Assembly (NCBI GenBank): GCA_902803135.1
Contig: CADCPA010000270.1
Coordinates: forward strand, 1-34,787
From: an uncultured bacterium
Lineage (GTDB): Bacteria; Verrucomicrobiota; Kiritimatiellia; RFP12; UBA1067
Direction of reading: 5' to 3'
Length of the DNA stretch: 34,787 nt
How positions within the stretch are numbered: position 1 is the first letter of the stretch; each line of letters opens with the position of its first letter. Below the pieces are notes generated by a model. It was not told the DNA's origin and ran no database searches. It saw only the letters and a list, made by a program, of their open reading frames with translations. Below, one piece after another: positions 8,380 through 16,372 of this stretch. The position numbers and the translations under genes were made by a program.

Positions 8380-8715
8380 CTACGCCACCAGATACATGTA
8401 GAGCGCCGTGCCGCAGGCGATTGACAGTAGCGGATTGCCGCGCCAGAGGTGCAGCGCGATGGTCAGCGCGGCGGCGGCGAGTTCGGCGCCGCCATGGAGC
8501 GGGGTCGAGAGACAGCCGTTCTTGAGACAGTCGGCAAAGCAGTAGACGACGAGCATCGCAATGACTGCGGGGGCGAGCTGTCCGCCGATGTAGCGGATGA
8601 CGGCCGGCGGCTTCCTGCCCGAACCGAAGAGGATGAACGGCAGCGCGCGCAGCAGGTAGGAAACGAGGCCGACGGCCACAAGGAGGCCGAGGAGGTAGTG
8701 TCCGTTCGCATTCAT
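8380..8715 (-). CDS. azlD: AzlD-family branched-chain amino acid transport subunit
   Basis: This 111-residue hydrophobic protein has the AzlD pattern: about four membrane segments, with LLRALPFILFG near 21-31 and RYIGGQLAPAVIAMLVVY near 41-58. AzlD is the small partner of AzlC in exporters of branched-chain amino acids and their analogues. The ATG at 8715 overlaps the azlC stop (ATGA, 8712-8715), as is usual for this pair, so translation is coupled. A longer reading in the same frame runs into azlC and is not needed. It is the last gene of the ferredoxin-exporter-azlCD run. Substrate is inferred from the family only. Confidence 0.87.
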   Translation of the reverse strand: MNANGHYLLGLLVAVGLVSYLLRALPFILFGSGRKPPAVIRYIGGQLAPAVIAMLVVYCFADCLKNGCLSTPLHGGAELAAAALTIALHLWRGNPLLSIACGTALYMYLVA

Positions 8716-9494
8716 GCCGCGGCCCCCTTCCGCTCCGGATCCAGATACGTGCGCACGGCGAGGAACACGCACACGATCAGCACCATCGAGGGGATCAGCA
8801 TGGATCCCTTCGCCGCCGCAAATCCCCGGAAATACGAGAGCCCGCCGAAGACCAGCGCCGAGGCCGTCAGACCGATCACCGCGGGAATGCGGTTCGTCTT
8901 TGAACGCATCTGATCGACAAGGATGACGAGGAAAAGCGCCGTCATCGCGAAATCGATGCCCTTCGTGCACGATGCCACGCGAGCCCTCGAGAAGATGCCT
9001 TGCGCGAAGATGCCCGCCAGCGCACCGGCCGTCACACCGACGACCCAATACAAATGGTCAAAAAGCGCCAAAAACAGACAATAGCGCGTCGATTTCAATC
9101 CCGCCGGCCACGGGCACTGCGTCTGCAAGGCGTAAGTTTCATCCGTCACCGTACCGATCATGTAGAGCCGCTTCGGCACCGAGGCCGCCTTAAAGCGGTC
9201 CAAAAGCGACAATCCGTACAGCGAATAGCGGATATTGAGACAAATGGTCAACACGACGGTTGCCATGTAGGGCGTGCCTTCGCGCACCCAGTCGACAAGC
9301 AGGTACTGGAGCGGACCCGACACGAAGAACGCGCTCGTCAACGCCGCCCACAGCGCGGATGCCGCCGTACCGTCCTGCAGCGCCAGCAGCAGACCCGCGG
9401 CAAAGCCCATCGTCGTATAGCCGGTCAGAACCGGCAGCGAGGCGACAAACGCCTTGCGCACAAGACTGCGCATCGTCTGATGCGCTGCATCCAT
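8712..9494 (-). CDS. azlC: AzlC-family branched-chain amino acid permease
   Basis: This 260-residue inner-membrane protein is the large subunit of the AzlCD exporter. The family N-terminal region is visible as LPVLTGYTTMGFAAGLLLA (20-38), then ALTSAFFVSGPLQYLLVDW (51-69) and NIRYSLYGLS (87-96). Several more membrane segments follow. The ATG at 9494 shares one base with the upstream stop (TGATG), which fixes the start; a longer in-frame extension to 9902 lies wholly inside the previous gene and is spurious. Pairing with azlD downstream makes the assignment solid. Its linkage to an ArsP_2-type exporter and a ferredoxin is unusual. Confidence 0.88.
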   Translation of the reverse strand: MDAAHQTMRSLVRKAFVASLPVLTGYTTMGFAAGLLLALQDGTAASALWAALTSAFFVSGPLQYLLVDWVREGTPYMATVVLTICLNIRYSLYGLSLLDRFKAASVPKRLYMIGTVTDETYALQTQCPWPAGLKSTRYCLFLALFDHLYWVVGVTAGALAGIFAQGIFSRARVASCTKGIDFAMTALFLVILVDQMRSKTNRIPAVIGLTASALVFGGLSYFRGFAAAKGSMLIPSMVLIVCVFLAVRTYLDPERKGAAA

Positions 9495-10333
9495 CAGAGG
9501 AAGAGTCCTCCCAAATAGCCGAACACGACGCCAAACCCGTAGACGGCCGCCAGGATGCCGAGATTCTGCAGCAGATGGCGATGCGTGCGGAACAAAACGA
9601 GCAGACCGACGCCGGCTCCCGTCAGCGAAGAGGCGACGAGCGCACCGGCGGACATTCCCTTCTCGACATAGAGCTCGGCGCACGCGGCCGACACGGCGCA
9701 GTTGGGGATCAGTCCGACGAGACCGCCCAACAACTCGCCGACAAAAGGCCTGTTGAGGATGCAGCCCTTCAAGACCTCCTCGCCGCCGCAAAAGTGGAGA
9801 ATCAGCTCGAGAATGCCGGAAATGACCAGCAGAAAGACGAAGATTTCGGTCGTATGAATGAGCGCGGGCACGAGAAGACCCTTCCGCTTTTCGCAACTGC
9901 AACGACTATGTTCGCAGAGTTCGCCCACGTGCGGCGAGGGTCCGCGACGGCCGATGCAGTAGAGGAAAGCGTTGACCGCAAAACCGGCGAAGACGGCAAA
10001 GAGAATCTTCAAACCGACGATTTTCGCCAAAAAGGGAACGGGAATCTGCTTGGAGAGCAGAATCGGAACCAATTCGTCCGACGTCGACAGAAAGACGGCC
10101 ACCAACGTTCCCGCCGTGATCACGCCACCCGCATAGAGCGAGGCGGCCGCAGCGGAAAAGCCGCATTGGGGCACGACACCGGCAGCCGCGCCGAAGAACG
10201 GGCCCCATTGACTGACACGCCCGAGCTTTTGCTCGAGCGCGTCCCCCGCGTGCGCCTCCACCCACTCCAACACCAGATAGGCGGGGAAAAGGAATGGAAG
10301 CAGCAGCAGGTTGTCTAGCAGGAAGTCGATCAC
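9494..10333 (-). CDS. ArsP_2-family putative metal/metalloid exporter
   Basis: This 279-residue membrane protein matches the ArsP_2 family (putative 10-TM heavy-metal exporter, also annotated as arsenic efflux protein or putative manganese transporter). Its two halves are related. PQCGFSAAAASLYAGG at 55-70 and PNCAVSAACAELYVEKG at 210-226 are matching repeats, each with a Pro-x-Cys start. A polar middle loop (about 135-150) holds H135, C140, H142, C145 and C147, a plausible metal-binding patch. The start is GTG at 10333, inside the ferredoxin stop region as GTGA, so translation is coupled to the ferredoxin. The one-base overlap with azlC continues the coupling. The transported ion cannot be told from the sequence; arsenite, manganese and other metals have all been proposed for relatives. 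Confidence 0.8.
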   Translation of the reverse strand: MIDFLLDNLLLLPFLFPAYLVLEWVEAHAGDALEQKLGRVSQWGPFFGAAAGVVPQCGFSAAAASLYAGGVITAGTLVAVFLSTSDELVPILLSKQIPVPFLAKIVGLKILFAVFAGFAVNAFLYCIGRRGPSPHVGELCEHSRCSCEKRKGLLVPALIHTTEIFVFLLVISGILELILHFCGGEEVLKGCILNRPFVGELLGGLVGLIPNCAVSAACAELYVEKGMSAGALVASSLTGAGVGLLVLFRTHRHLLQNLGILAAVYGFGVVFGYLGGLFL

Positions 10334-10503
10334 GAAACCGGGGCGATCGCTTCATTCGGGCAGGTGCTGGCGCACGCGCCGCAGTCAACGCACTTGTCGG
10401 CGTCGATCACGTAGGGCGTACCTTCGGAAATCGCTTCGGCCGGGCAGGCGTCCTTGCAGCAACCGCAGCCAACGCACTTGTCAGCATCAATCTTGTGAGC
10501 CAT
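10330..10503 (-). CDS. 2[4Fe-4S] bacterial ferredoxin
   Basis: This 57-residue protein carries two cysteine motifs of the CxxCxxCxxxCP type: C10, C13, C16, C20 with P21, and C38, C41, C44, C48 with P49. Each motif supplies ligands for one of two 4Fe-4S clusters. The halves are near-duplicates: IDADKCVGCG (5-14) and IDADKCVDCG (33-42), showing the ancestral duplication. An extra C15 lies within the first motif. A strong Shine-Dalgarno AAGGAG (10512-10517) lies eight bases before the ATG. Such ferredoxins carry electrons at low potential in anaerobes. The stop overlaps the start of the ArsP_2-type exporter gene by four bases. Why a ferredoxin is coupled to an exporter is unknown. Confidence 0.93.
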   Translation of the reverse strand: MAHKIDADKCVGCGCCKDACPAEAISEGTPYVIDADKCVDCGACASTCPNEAIAPVS

Positions 10504-10542
10504 TTTCTTTTCTCCTTTTGTGGTTAAAACCGATTTGCGGAC

Positions 10543-10572
10543 ATTATCTCATATCGAGACCAAGTTAGGCAA
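10543..10572 (-). promoter_or_regulatory. Possible promoter for the ferredoxin-exporter-azlCD run
   Basis: On the minus strand TTGCCT (10567-10572), an 18-base spacer and GATAAT (10543-10548) precede the ferredoxin by 39 bases. The element overlaps the end of the PHP gene. A second source of transcription is read-through from the PHP gene, because no terminator separates them. Confidence 0.35.
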
Positions 10573-11364
10573 TGGTAACTTATCAAGGCGCCCCGCTTCG
10601 TCGCCATATCGCTCGAAGGCGCAGTCGATGCCGGCGGCCGCATGGGCGTCGGACCCCAGCAGGAACCGCACGCCGCGCGCGCGCAGCAGCGCCCGAAACG
10701 CGGCCGAGGGGTAGACGTCGTCCATCCAGCCGCGCGCGATGGCGCCCGTGTTGATCTCGACGATCTTGCCGGACGCGGCAATCGCCTCGGCCGTCAGCCG
10801 GAGTTCGTCTTGATACCAGGCGGCCGTCTCGTCAAAGTACGCGAGGCGGCCGTTGAACTTCCGCACGAGGTCGGGGTGTCCCAGCACGTCGAAGTCGAAT
10901 CGGGCGACCATCTCGCGCTCCTGCACGAAATACGTGCGGACATACGTCTCGTAGTCGCCGCCGAAGTGGGCCTTCACCCCTTCCACGAGACGCTCGGGCG
11001 ACCAGTCCACCGGAACATGCGCCCCGTCGGGGGCGACGACCCAATGGATTGATCCGATGAGGTAGTCGAGCCCGAGATGCGCATAGCGCACCTTCTCGGG
11101 TGTCGTGTCGCCGGGGATGTAGTCCGCCTCGACGCCCAAACGCACGGAGAGGCGATCCGCGTATTTCGCCGCGAGCGCGCGGATCTCCGCCGCATAGGCC
11201 GGGGCCGAATCCGGCGTGAGGTTGCCCTCGACGACGTCGGGCAGACGGGCATGGGACGAGAATCCGATTTCGTCGAATCCGCGGTCGATCGCCGCGCGAA
11301 TCATCGTTTCGGCGTCGTCATGCCCGTCGCACCAGGTCGTGTGCTGGTGGTAGTTGGTCTTCAC
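10549..11364 (-). CDS. PHP-family phosphoesterase, histidinol-phosphatase (HisJ) type
   Basis: The 271-residue protein has the PHP metal-binding fold. It starts with YHQHTTWCDG (5-14), where H6 and H8 are metal ligands. IGFSSH, GVEADYI, GSIHWV, DVLGHPDLV and a final GSDAH supply the remaining ligands in the usual HisJ order. HisJ enzymes remove phosphate from L-histidinol phosphate in histidine synthesis, but no other his gene is present, so the substrate is uncertain. I chose GTG at 11364 because MKTNYHQHT fits the family start; a 15-residue extension to 11409 is rich in Arg and unlike the family. The GTG lies seven bases after the stop of a possible small leader ORF. Downstream is the ferredoxin gene. 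Confidence 0.82.
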   Translation of the reverse strand: MKTNYHQHTTWCDGHDDAETMIRAAIDRGFDEIGFSSHARLPDVVEGNLTPDSAPAYAAEIRALAAKYADRLSVRLGVEADYIPGDTTPEKVRYAHLGLDYLIGSIHWVVAPDGAHVPVDWSPERLVEGVKAHFGGDYETYVRTYFVQEREMVARFDFDVLGHPDLVRKFNGRLAYFDETAAWYQDELRLTAEAIAASGKIVEINTGAIARGWMDDVYPSAAFRALLRARGVRFLLGSDAHAAAGIDCAFERYGDEAGRLDKLPLPNLVSI

Positions 11365-11371
11365 GGGACCT

Positions 11372-11479
11372 TTAGCAAAGCGCCGCACCGAACGCGGTCT
11401 GGCGCACATCCGCGAGCACCGACGCGCAGGCGAGGAGGCACCGCGCAGCTCCCCGAACCTTCATCTGAATTGAATCCAC
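11372..11479 (-). CDS. Possible 35-codon leader ORF upstream of the PHP gene
   Basis: A GTG at 11479 stands six bases after a good Shine-Dalgarno AAAGGA (11486-11491) and opens a 35-codon frame ending in TAA at 11372-11374. An in-frame ATG follows at 11464. The peptide would contain MKVRGAARCLLACASVLAD and end with QTAFGAALC, with three cysteines and no run of a single amino acid. It lies between a strong promoter and the PHP start and ends seven bases before that GTG, so it could couple translation. I do not recognise the peptide. It may be a leader peptide, a small protein, or untranslated leader. The whole 11365-11590 gap holds only this ORF, the promoter and a GC-rich palindrome. Confidence 0.3.
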   Translation of the reverse strand: MDSIQMKVRGAARCLLACASVLADVRQTAFGAALC

Positions 11480-11519
11480 GTTCGATCCTTTCTCGTTACT
11501 TCATTTACCCCGCGCTATT

Positions 11520-11548
11520 ATTATACACCAAACGCCCCGGTGGGACAA
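11520..11548 (-). promoter_or_regulatory. Sigma70-type promoter for the leader ORF and PHP gene
   Basis: On the minus strand TTGTCC (11543-11548), a 17-base spacer and a perfect TATAAT (11520-11525) make one of the best promoters in the window. Initiation near 11513 would leave about 34 bases before the leader GTG and about 150 bases before the PHP start. It lies after the rnhB stop at 11591, marking a new transcription unit. Confidence 0.62.
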
Positions 11549-11590
11549 GCGGCCCGCCGCGGCGGCGGCCGGGCGTACAGACCGCAGCGG

Positions 11591-12229
11591 CTAAAAGAGC
11601 GTCATCTGGCTGACGGGACCGAAGCTGCACCGGTGCTCGGGACACGGGCCGAGCTGCTTCAACGCCGCAAGATGCGCGGGCGTCGGATAGCCTTTATGTT
11701 TGGCGAAACCGTAGCCGGGATAGAGGGCGTCGAGGCGGAGGCAGTCCGCATCGCGCGCCGTCTTCGCGAGAATCGACGCCGCCGCGATGAAGAGCGAGCG
11801 CGCATCGCCCTTCACGAGGTTCCGGGACGGGTACGGCAGCGTACGCACCGGGAGTCCGTCGACGAGAATGGACATCTTCACCGCCTCCCCCAGCTTCTCG
11901 CCGACGCCGAGCGCGGCACGACGCATCGCCAGATGTGTCGCAGAGAGGATGTTGAGCCGGTCGATTTCGGCCGCCGACGCGGAAGCGATGCACCAGGTGC
12001 AGTCGGGCGTGGACTTGATGACCTCCGCCAGCGCCTCGCGCTTCCTTTCCGCCAGTTTCTTCGAGTCGTTGACGCCGGCCCAGGTGCCCGTGAGCAGTTC
12101 CGCGGCCTTCGCGAGCGGCACGGTGACAGCCGCGGCGTAAACGCCGCCGGCGAGCGGACCGCGACCCGCCTCGTCGATGCCCATTACGACATCGCCCGCC
12201 GCCTGCTCAAATTCAAGCGAGACCGCCAT
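11591..12229 (-). CDS. rnhB: Ribonuclease HII
   Basis: This 212-residue cytosolic nuclease cuts the RNA strand of RNA-DNA hybrids and removes single ribonucleotides from DNA. The signature GIDEAGRGPLAGG holds the catalytic D19 and E20. Further family features are NDSKKL, ILVDG with a third acidic residue, and KGDARSLFIAAASILAKTARD with the fourth. The C-terminus GYPTPAHLAAL is typical. Length is normal. The ATG at 12229 shares one base with the stop of the yggU-like gene (TGATG). A GTG one codon earlier at 12232 is also possible, with a 4-base overlap. Both starts imply translational coupling. Confidence 0.93.
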   Translation of the reverse strand: MAVSLEFEQAAGDVVMGIDEAGRGPLAGGVYAAAVTVPLAKAAELLTGTWAGVNDSKKLAERKREALAEVIKSTPDCTWCIASASAAEIDRLNILSATHLAMRRAALGVGEKLGEAVKMSILVDGLPVRTLPYPSRNLVKGDARSLFIAAASILAKTARDADCLRLDALYPGYGFAKHKGYPTPAHLAALKQLGPCPEHRCSFGPVSQMTLF

Positions 12230-12537
12230 CACCCCTCCACGACGGCGCGCACCTGCGCGGCCGTCACGCCCTTCACAAGCAGACGCTTCGTCTTCGACGT
12301 TTCGCCTCCCTTGAACACAACGGCGCTTTTCGCCACGTCAAAGGCATCAGCCAGGGTCTCGACCAATTCCCTGTTCGCCTTTCCGTCGACGGGCGCGCAC
12401 TTGATGCGCACCTTGACGGCATCGCCGAGCAAACCGTCGATTCCCGCCTTCGAGGACCGCGGCTGCGCCTTGACGTTCAGAATGACGCCGTCAGGACTTT
12501 CCGTAAAGTACGGGTTACACATTCCACTTCTTTCCAT
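12229..12537 (-). CDS. DUF167/YggU-family protein
   Basis: This protein of about 102 residues has the DUF167 (YggU) core: GVILNVKAQPRSSKAG, then VKVRIKCAPVDGKANRELVETLADAF and VVFKGGETSKTKRLLV. Its molecular role is unknown, although the family is widespread and often sits near genes for cell-envelope or nucleic-acid functions. I placed the start at ATG 12537, preceded by a partial ribosome site GGGAAAG; ATG 12522 (97 residues) fits the family start equally well. A longer frame upstream begins with TTG and is Cys-rich and unlike the family, so I excluded it. The stop overlaps the rnhB start. Confidence 0.8.
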   Translation of the reverse strand: MERSGMCNPYFTESPDGVILNVKAQPRSSKAGIDGLLGDAVKVRIKCAPVDGKANRELVETLADAFDVAKSAVVFKGGETSKTKRLLVKGVTAAQVRAVVEG

Positions 12538-12595
12538 TTGATTCTTTCCCGCATTCGAGCACAAAAGGACAGCCCCGCAGCAACCCAATGCACTC

Positions 12596-15500
12596 TCACC
12601 GTACCTTGCCGGCCAGATCGAGCGGCACGATCTTGCCCGACACCGTCGTGTACGCGCCCGTCACGGCGCAGTACGCTTCGACCGCCACCATACCGGCCGC
12701 GTCGCGCACGAGATGCCAGTTCGGCTTGAGGAGGAGCGCAGCCTCTGCGGGGAGAATCAGCTCGTCGTCTTCCACCACGCGGAACATCTGCTCCTTCCCG
12801 TCGACGCGGCAGACGCCGCGCACCTCCTTCACCTTGTTCGGCACGGCGTCGCCAAAGAGTCCGTTGCTCGCATTCTCCACGAGAAGTCCGTCCTTCACGC
12901 GCGCCCGCAGCTTGTCCGCCACGTCGATGCAGATCGGCTTCGCGCCGTCCTCGGGGAACCAGCCCCATTCGGCCTTCACAATCTCCACTGTCTTCGCCCG
13001 CGGCGGCGGGTTCTTCGGGGCGACCGTGACGCTCAGCAGCGGATCCGGACGCGGTCCCGTCGGGGTCAGGCGCAATTCATAGGAACCCGATCCGTAGCGC
13101 CCCGCCGCCCCGGTTGTCGTGTAGCCCGTCGGGATTACGACATCCGCCGTCGCATTCGGCGGGATCGTAAACGACCATCTGACTGAACCGTCCGCCTGGC
13201 GCCGCCAGGCGCTGCGGATCATGCCGCGTGGCGAGTTGTGCGCGGCGGCAGCATGGTCAAGGGCTCCGAGAAAGCGCGGCGCGAGGAGGAAGCGACCGAA
13301 ACCGACCGCCGCCCTGTCCGTCGGCACCTGCGCGATAACGGCGTCCGCACCGCCGGCCGGGCGAATGCCCGCCGCGTACTGGTAGAGCCACGCGGAGAAG
13401 TCGCCGAACATGATGTGATTCCAAGACGAATTGCCGTAGAAGTCTTCCCAGAGCGTCGTACCGCCCCGCTTCAGCCAGTTGCCGAAGGACGGGAAGTCGT
13501 CCCGCGCGAGCAGTGCGAAGGCAACGTCTTCAAGTCCGTTCTCCGCCAAGGCGCGGAAGAGGTACTTGGAGCCGAGGATGCCGAAGTCGACGTGGCCGTC
13601 TGCACGGCAGATTGCTTCGAGCATCTTCACCACCGCGGCCGGGCGATCCGCCCGCGGCAAAAGTCCCTGGTGGAGTGCCGTGCTCTGCGACGTCTGCGTA
13701 CCCGTCGAGCAAGTTCCGTCCGGCTCCATGAATGCACGGCGGAACGCCGCGGCGACGCGGTCGCTTTCCGCCAACAGGGCGGCCGATTCGTCCGCCTTGC
13801 CGAGCACGGCCGCCGTCCGCGCGGCAATGCGCAGGTCGAGCGCATAGTAGCCCGTGCTCGTCACGCCGTTGAACGTCTCCGTCTTCACCGGCACCCAGTC
13901 ACCCAGTCCATAGGCAATCGTACCATCGGGCCGCTCGTGCGCCTTCATGAAAGCGAGATTGCGTCGCATCGCCGGATACGCGAGCGCCAGCGCCTTCACG
14001 TCGCCCTTGTAGAGGTAGAGATTCCACGGCAACACGAAGATCACGCTATCCCAAGCCGGCCCGCCACCGGCGCCCCAGCCCGAAGTCGGCACGATGTCGG
14101 GAATCTGTCCGTTGGGACGCTGCGCATCCACCAGGTCGTTGATCCACTTCTCGTAGCCCGCGACGTTATCGAAGTTGTACATCGAAAGTTCGCTCGCAAG
14201 CTGGGCATCACCCGTCCAGCCGTTCTTCTCGCGGTGCGGACAGTCCGTCGGGAAGCCGTTGGCGAAGTTGCCGCGGTAGGAAGACTTCGCCGCCGCCTGC
14301 AGACGGTTGATCAAGTCGTTCGAGCAGCTGAAGTCGCCCACGTCGGGGAAATCTGTGCAGACGACCTGCCCCCGCACGTCGTCCGGTGCCGGCGGACGCG
14401 CGAGACCGATCACCTCCACGTAGCGGTAGCCGTTATAGGTGAATCGCGGCTCGTAGACGTCGTCGTCCGAGCCCGAGCAGACGAAGCGGTCCGTCTGGAA
14501 CCAGCCGCCCGGCAAGGCGAGGAAGCTCTGTCCGTTGCCCGTGCAGCCGTCGCAGAGACGCACCGTCCCGTCGTCGTTGAGCATGTCGCCAGATCGAATG
14601 GTCAGCACGTCGCCCTTCTGCTGTCCGCGCACCTGCATCCGCATCCAGCCCGCGACGCCACGGCCGAAGTCGATGAGGCAATGTCCGTTGGCGAGCGTCT
14701 TGATTCCCACGGGCGCGAGCGACTCGCGCACGACGGACCCCGGCTGCGACTCGGCGCACAGCTTGCCGTTCGGCCCCGCCACGACGCGCACGGGAAGATC
14801 GAGCGCGGCCTTTGCCGCCGCGGGGGAGATCGTCTCGTTCTCGCGCAGGTCGTCCCACAGAATCGGGCTCCCCACCTGCCGCCACGATCCATCCGTCGCC
14901 ACAACCTCGCGCGCCCCGTCGGCATAGACGAGCTCGAGCTGGGCGATCATCCGCGGCGTTTGGCGCCACGGCGCACTGTCGAAGTTCCACGCCGCGATGC
15001 CGCGCACGTCATAGTAGCCGTGACCGACGAGCACGTCGAGCTGATGTTCGCCCGCCTTCGCAAAACGGTCGGTCACGTCATAGGAAGAATAGAGGACGCG
15101 CTTGTCGTACTGCGTCGGCGCCGGGTCGAGCACCTTGTTGCCGACGCGCGTACCGTCGAGGCTGGCCTCGTAGTAGCCGACGCCCGTGATGTGGAGCACG
15201 GCGGACTTCACGCCGGCCCGTGTTGCGAACCGCTTGCGGAACGCGGGCGACACCCGCTCGATGCCGCGCTTGACCTCGCCCCAGGGCCGACAGCCGCACG
15301 GACCAACCTCGCGCACGCCCGCCCACGCCTCGGGCTGCGCGGCGCTCGCCTGCCACCGCGCATCGGAGACGAGCGGCGCCTTGCCATCCGCCGTCACGAG
15401 GGCGAGGAGGAGTCCGGTCGGACCTGACTTCGCGTTGTACACGCGTACAGTGATTTCATTGCGGCCCGCCTTGAGATGTCCGGCGACATCCGCAAAGCGC

Positions 15501-16294
15501 AACCACCGCCAGTCGGCGACGCCGCGGTCGCCCACCGTACCGGTCGCGGGGCGTCCGTTGATCCAGATCATCACATGGTCGTCCGCCGTGTAGGCCAGAA
15601 TCGCACGCTTGGCAAGATGCGCCCGGTCGTGAATCGGGCGCCACCCGTTGAAGCCTGTCTGATGGACGACCGCACTGTACTCAGGCGTCAGGACGGATGC
15701 GTCGACGTCGAACGCCGCCTTGTAGACCGTGTCGCCGGGCGGGCACTGTTCGATGTCGTCCGGACCCTGCCTCGGCCGGATCCACTTCGCCCCATGGAGA
15801 TCGAATGTCTCGATCGTCGCCTCGTTGGCGGCAATCCACTGCGCCGACCAGTCGCCCGGGTTCATTATGCCTGTGAGCCACGTGGCAGGCGCGCTCCAGG
15901 GCGACGGTTCATCCCCTTCGTTCGTCCACGTACGAACCGTCCACCAGTACCGCTGCGACGAAACGAGCGCCTTGCCGGCATAGACGATGTCAAGCTGCTC
16001 GGCCGACGCGACGCGTCCGCTTGCCCAGAAATCGGCCGCGCCGTCCACCGCCAGCTTCGCCGGATCCGTCGCCACGCGAATCTCATAGCCGGTCTGCACG
16101 ACATCCCTGGCCTCCCGCGCGGCAGCAACCTTCCAGGAAAATCGCGGCTGCGCCGCATCGAGACCCTCGGGATTCACCCGACGCTCCACCTGCAGGTCGC
16201 ACGGCGCCAGCGCAGCCAGCAGACCCAACGGCAACACGCCCGCCGCAAACGCGGCAAACAGGGCAAGACCGCCCAGGAATGTTCTTCTCTTCAT
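12596..16294 (-). CDS. GH78-family alpha-L-rhamnosidase with DUF3395-like C-terminal tail
   Basis: This 1232-residue exported enzyme releases alpha-linked L-rhamnose. A signal (KRRTFLGGLALFAAFAAG, with a twin-arginine-like start) is followed by an Ig-like domain with RFSWKV and RYWWTVRTWT (about 30-145), then jelly-roll domains. The (alpha/alpha)6 catalytic barrel carries TDCPHREKNGWTGD, with E689 as the likely general acid. The Bac_rhamnosid_C sandwich follows, with AVGFGRFLLAPRF and YGSGSYELR. The last 125 residues (1108-1232) are extra: AEWGW, DVADKLRARVKDGLL, NGLFGDAVPNKVK and DELILP resemble the DUF3395 domain first named from DnaJ homologues. GH78 proteins usually have about 700-1100 residues, so this one is long. 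It follows the GH97 gene after 78 bases. Confidence 0.88.
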   Translation of the reverse strand: MKRRTFLGGLALFAAFAAGVLPLGLLAALAPCDLQVERRVNPEGLDAAQPRFSWKVAAAREARDVVQTGYEIRVATDPAKLAVDGAADFWASGRVASAEQLDIVYAGKALVSSQRYWWTVRTWTNEGDEPSPWSAPATWLTGIMNPGDWSAQWIAANEATIETFDLHGAKWIRPRQGPDDIEQCPPGDTVYKAAFDVDASVLTPEYSAVVHQTGFNGWRPIHDRAHLAKRAILAYTADDHVMIWINGRPATGTVGDRGVADWRWLRFADVAGHLKAGRNEITVRVYNAKSGPTGLLLALVTADGKAPLVSDARWQASAAQPEAWAGVREVGPCGCRPWGEVKRGIERVSPAFRKRFATRAGVKSAVLHITGVGYYEASLDGTRVGNKVLDPAPTQYDKRVLYSSYDVTDRFAKAGEHQLDVLVGHGYYDVRGIAAWNFDSAPWRQTPRMIAQLELVYADGAREVVATDGSWRQVGSPILWDDLRENETISPAAAKAALDLPVRVVAGPNGKLCAESQPGSVVRESLAPVGIKTLANGHCLIDFGRGVAGWMRMQVRGQQKGDVLTIRSGDMLNDDGTVRLCDGCTGNGQSFLALPGGWFQTDRFVCSGSDDDVYEPRFTYNGYRYVEVIGLARPPAPDDVRGQVVCTDFPDVGDFSCSNDLINRLQAAAKSSYRGNFANGFPTDCPHREKNGWTGDAQLASELSMYNFDNVAGYEKWINDLVDAQRPNGQIPDIVPTSGWGAGGGPAWDSVIFVLPWNLYLYKGDVKALALAYPAMRRNLAFMKAHERPDGTIAYGLGDWVPVKTETFNGVTSTGYYALDLRIAARTAAVLGKADESAALLAESDRVAAAFRRAFMEPDGTCSTGTQTSQSTALHQGLLPRADRPAAVVKMLEAICRADGHVDFGILGSKYLFRALAENGLEDVAFALLARDDFPSFGNWLKRGGTTLWEDFYGNSSWNHIMFGDFSAWLYQYAAGIRPAGGADAVIAQVPTDRAAVGFGRFLLAPRFLGALDHAAAAHNSPRGMIRSAWRRQADGSVRWSFTIPPNATADVVIPTGYTTTGAAGRYGSGSYELRLTPTGPRPDPLLSVTVAPKNPPPRAKTVEIVKAEWGWFPEDGAKPICIDVADKLRARVKDGLLVENASNGLFGDAVPNKVKEVRGVCRVDGKEQMFRVVEDDELILPAEAALLLKPNWHLVRDAAGMVAVEAYCAVTGAYTTVSGKIVPLDLAGKVR

Positions 16295-16372
16295 CTTCGT
16301 ACGCTCTTTCGTTTTGACATCCGTTGACGGATGAACACCGTCGTCGCGAAGCGGGCGATCTTGATTCCGCCG

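Noticed and set aside
9495-9902. In-frame N-terminal extension of azlC
   Set aside because: It lies entirely within the exporter gene and is not hydrophobic; the ATG at 9494 overlaps the exporter stop and fits the family start.
11551-11572. GC palindrome (CCGCCGCGGCGG) after rnhB
   Set aside because: It could end the yggU-rnhB transcript, but pairing is ambiguous and there is no U-tract.
13238-15427. Plus-strand open frame opposite GH78
   Set aside because: It mirrors the GH78 reading frame and has Arg-rich, low-complexity translation.
16318-16333. Inverted repeat CATCCG-TTGA-CGGATG between GH97 and GH78
   Set aside because: A six-base stem without a U-tract is weak; it could be a small operator or chance, so it is not listed as a terminator. 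The rest of 16295-16372 shows no clear promoter.
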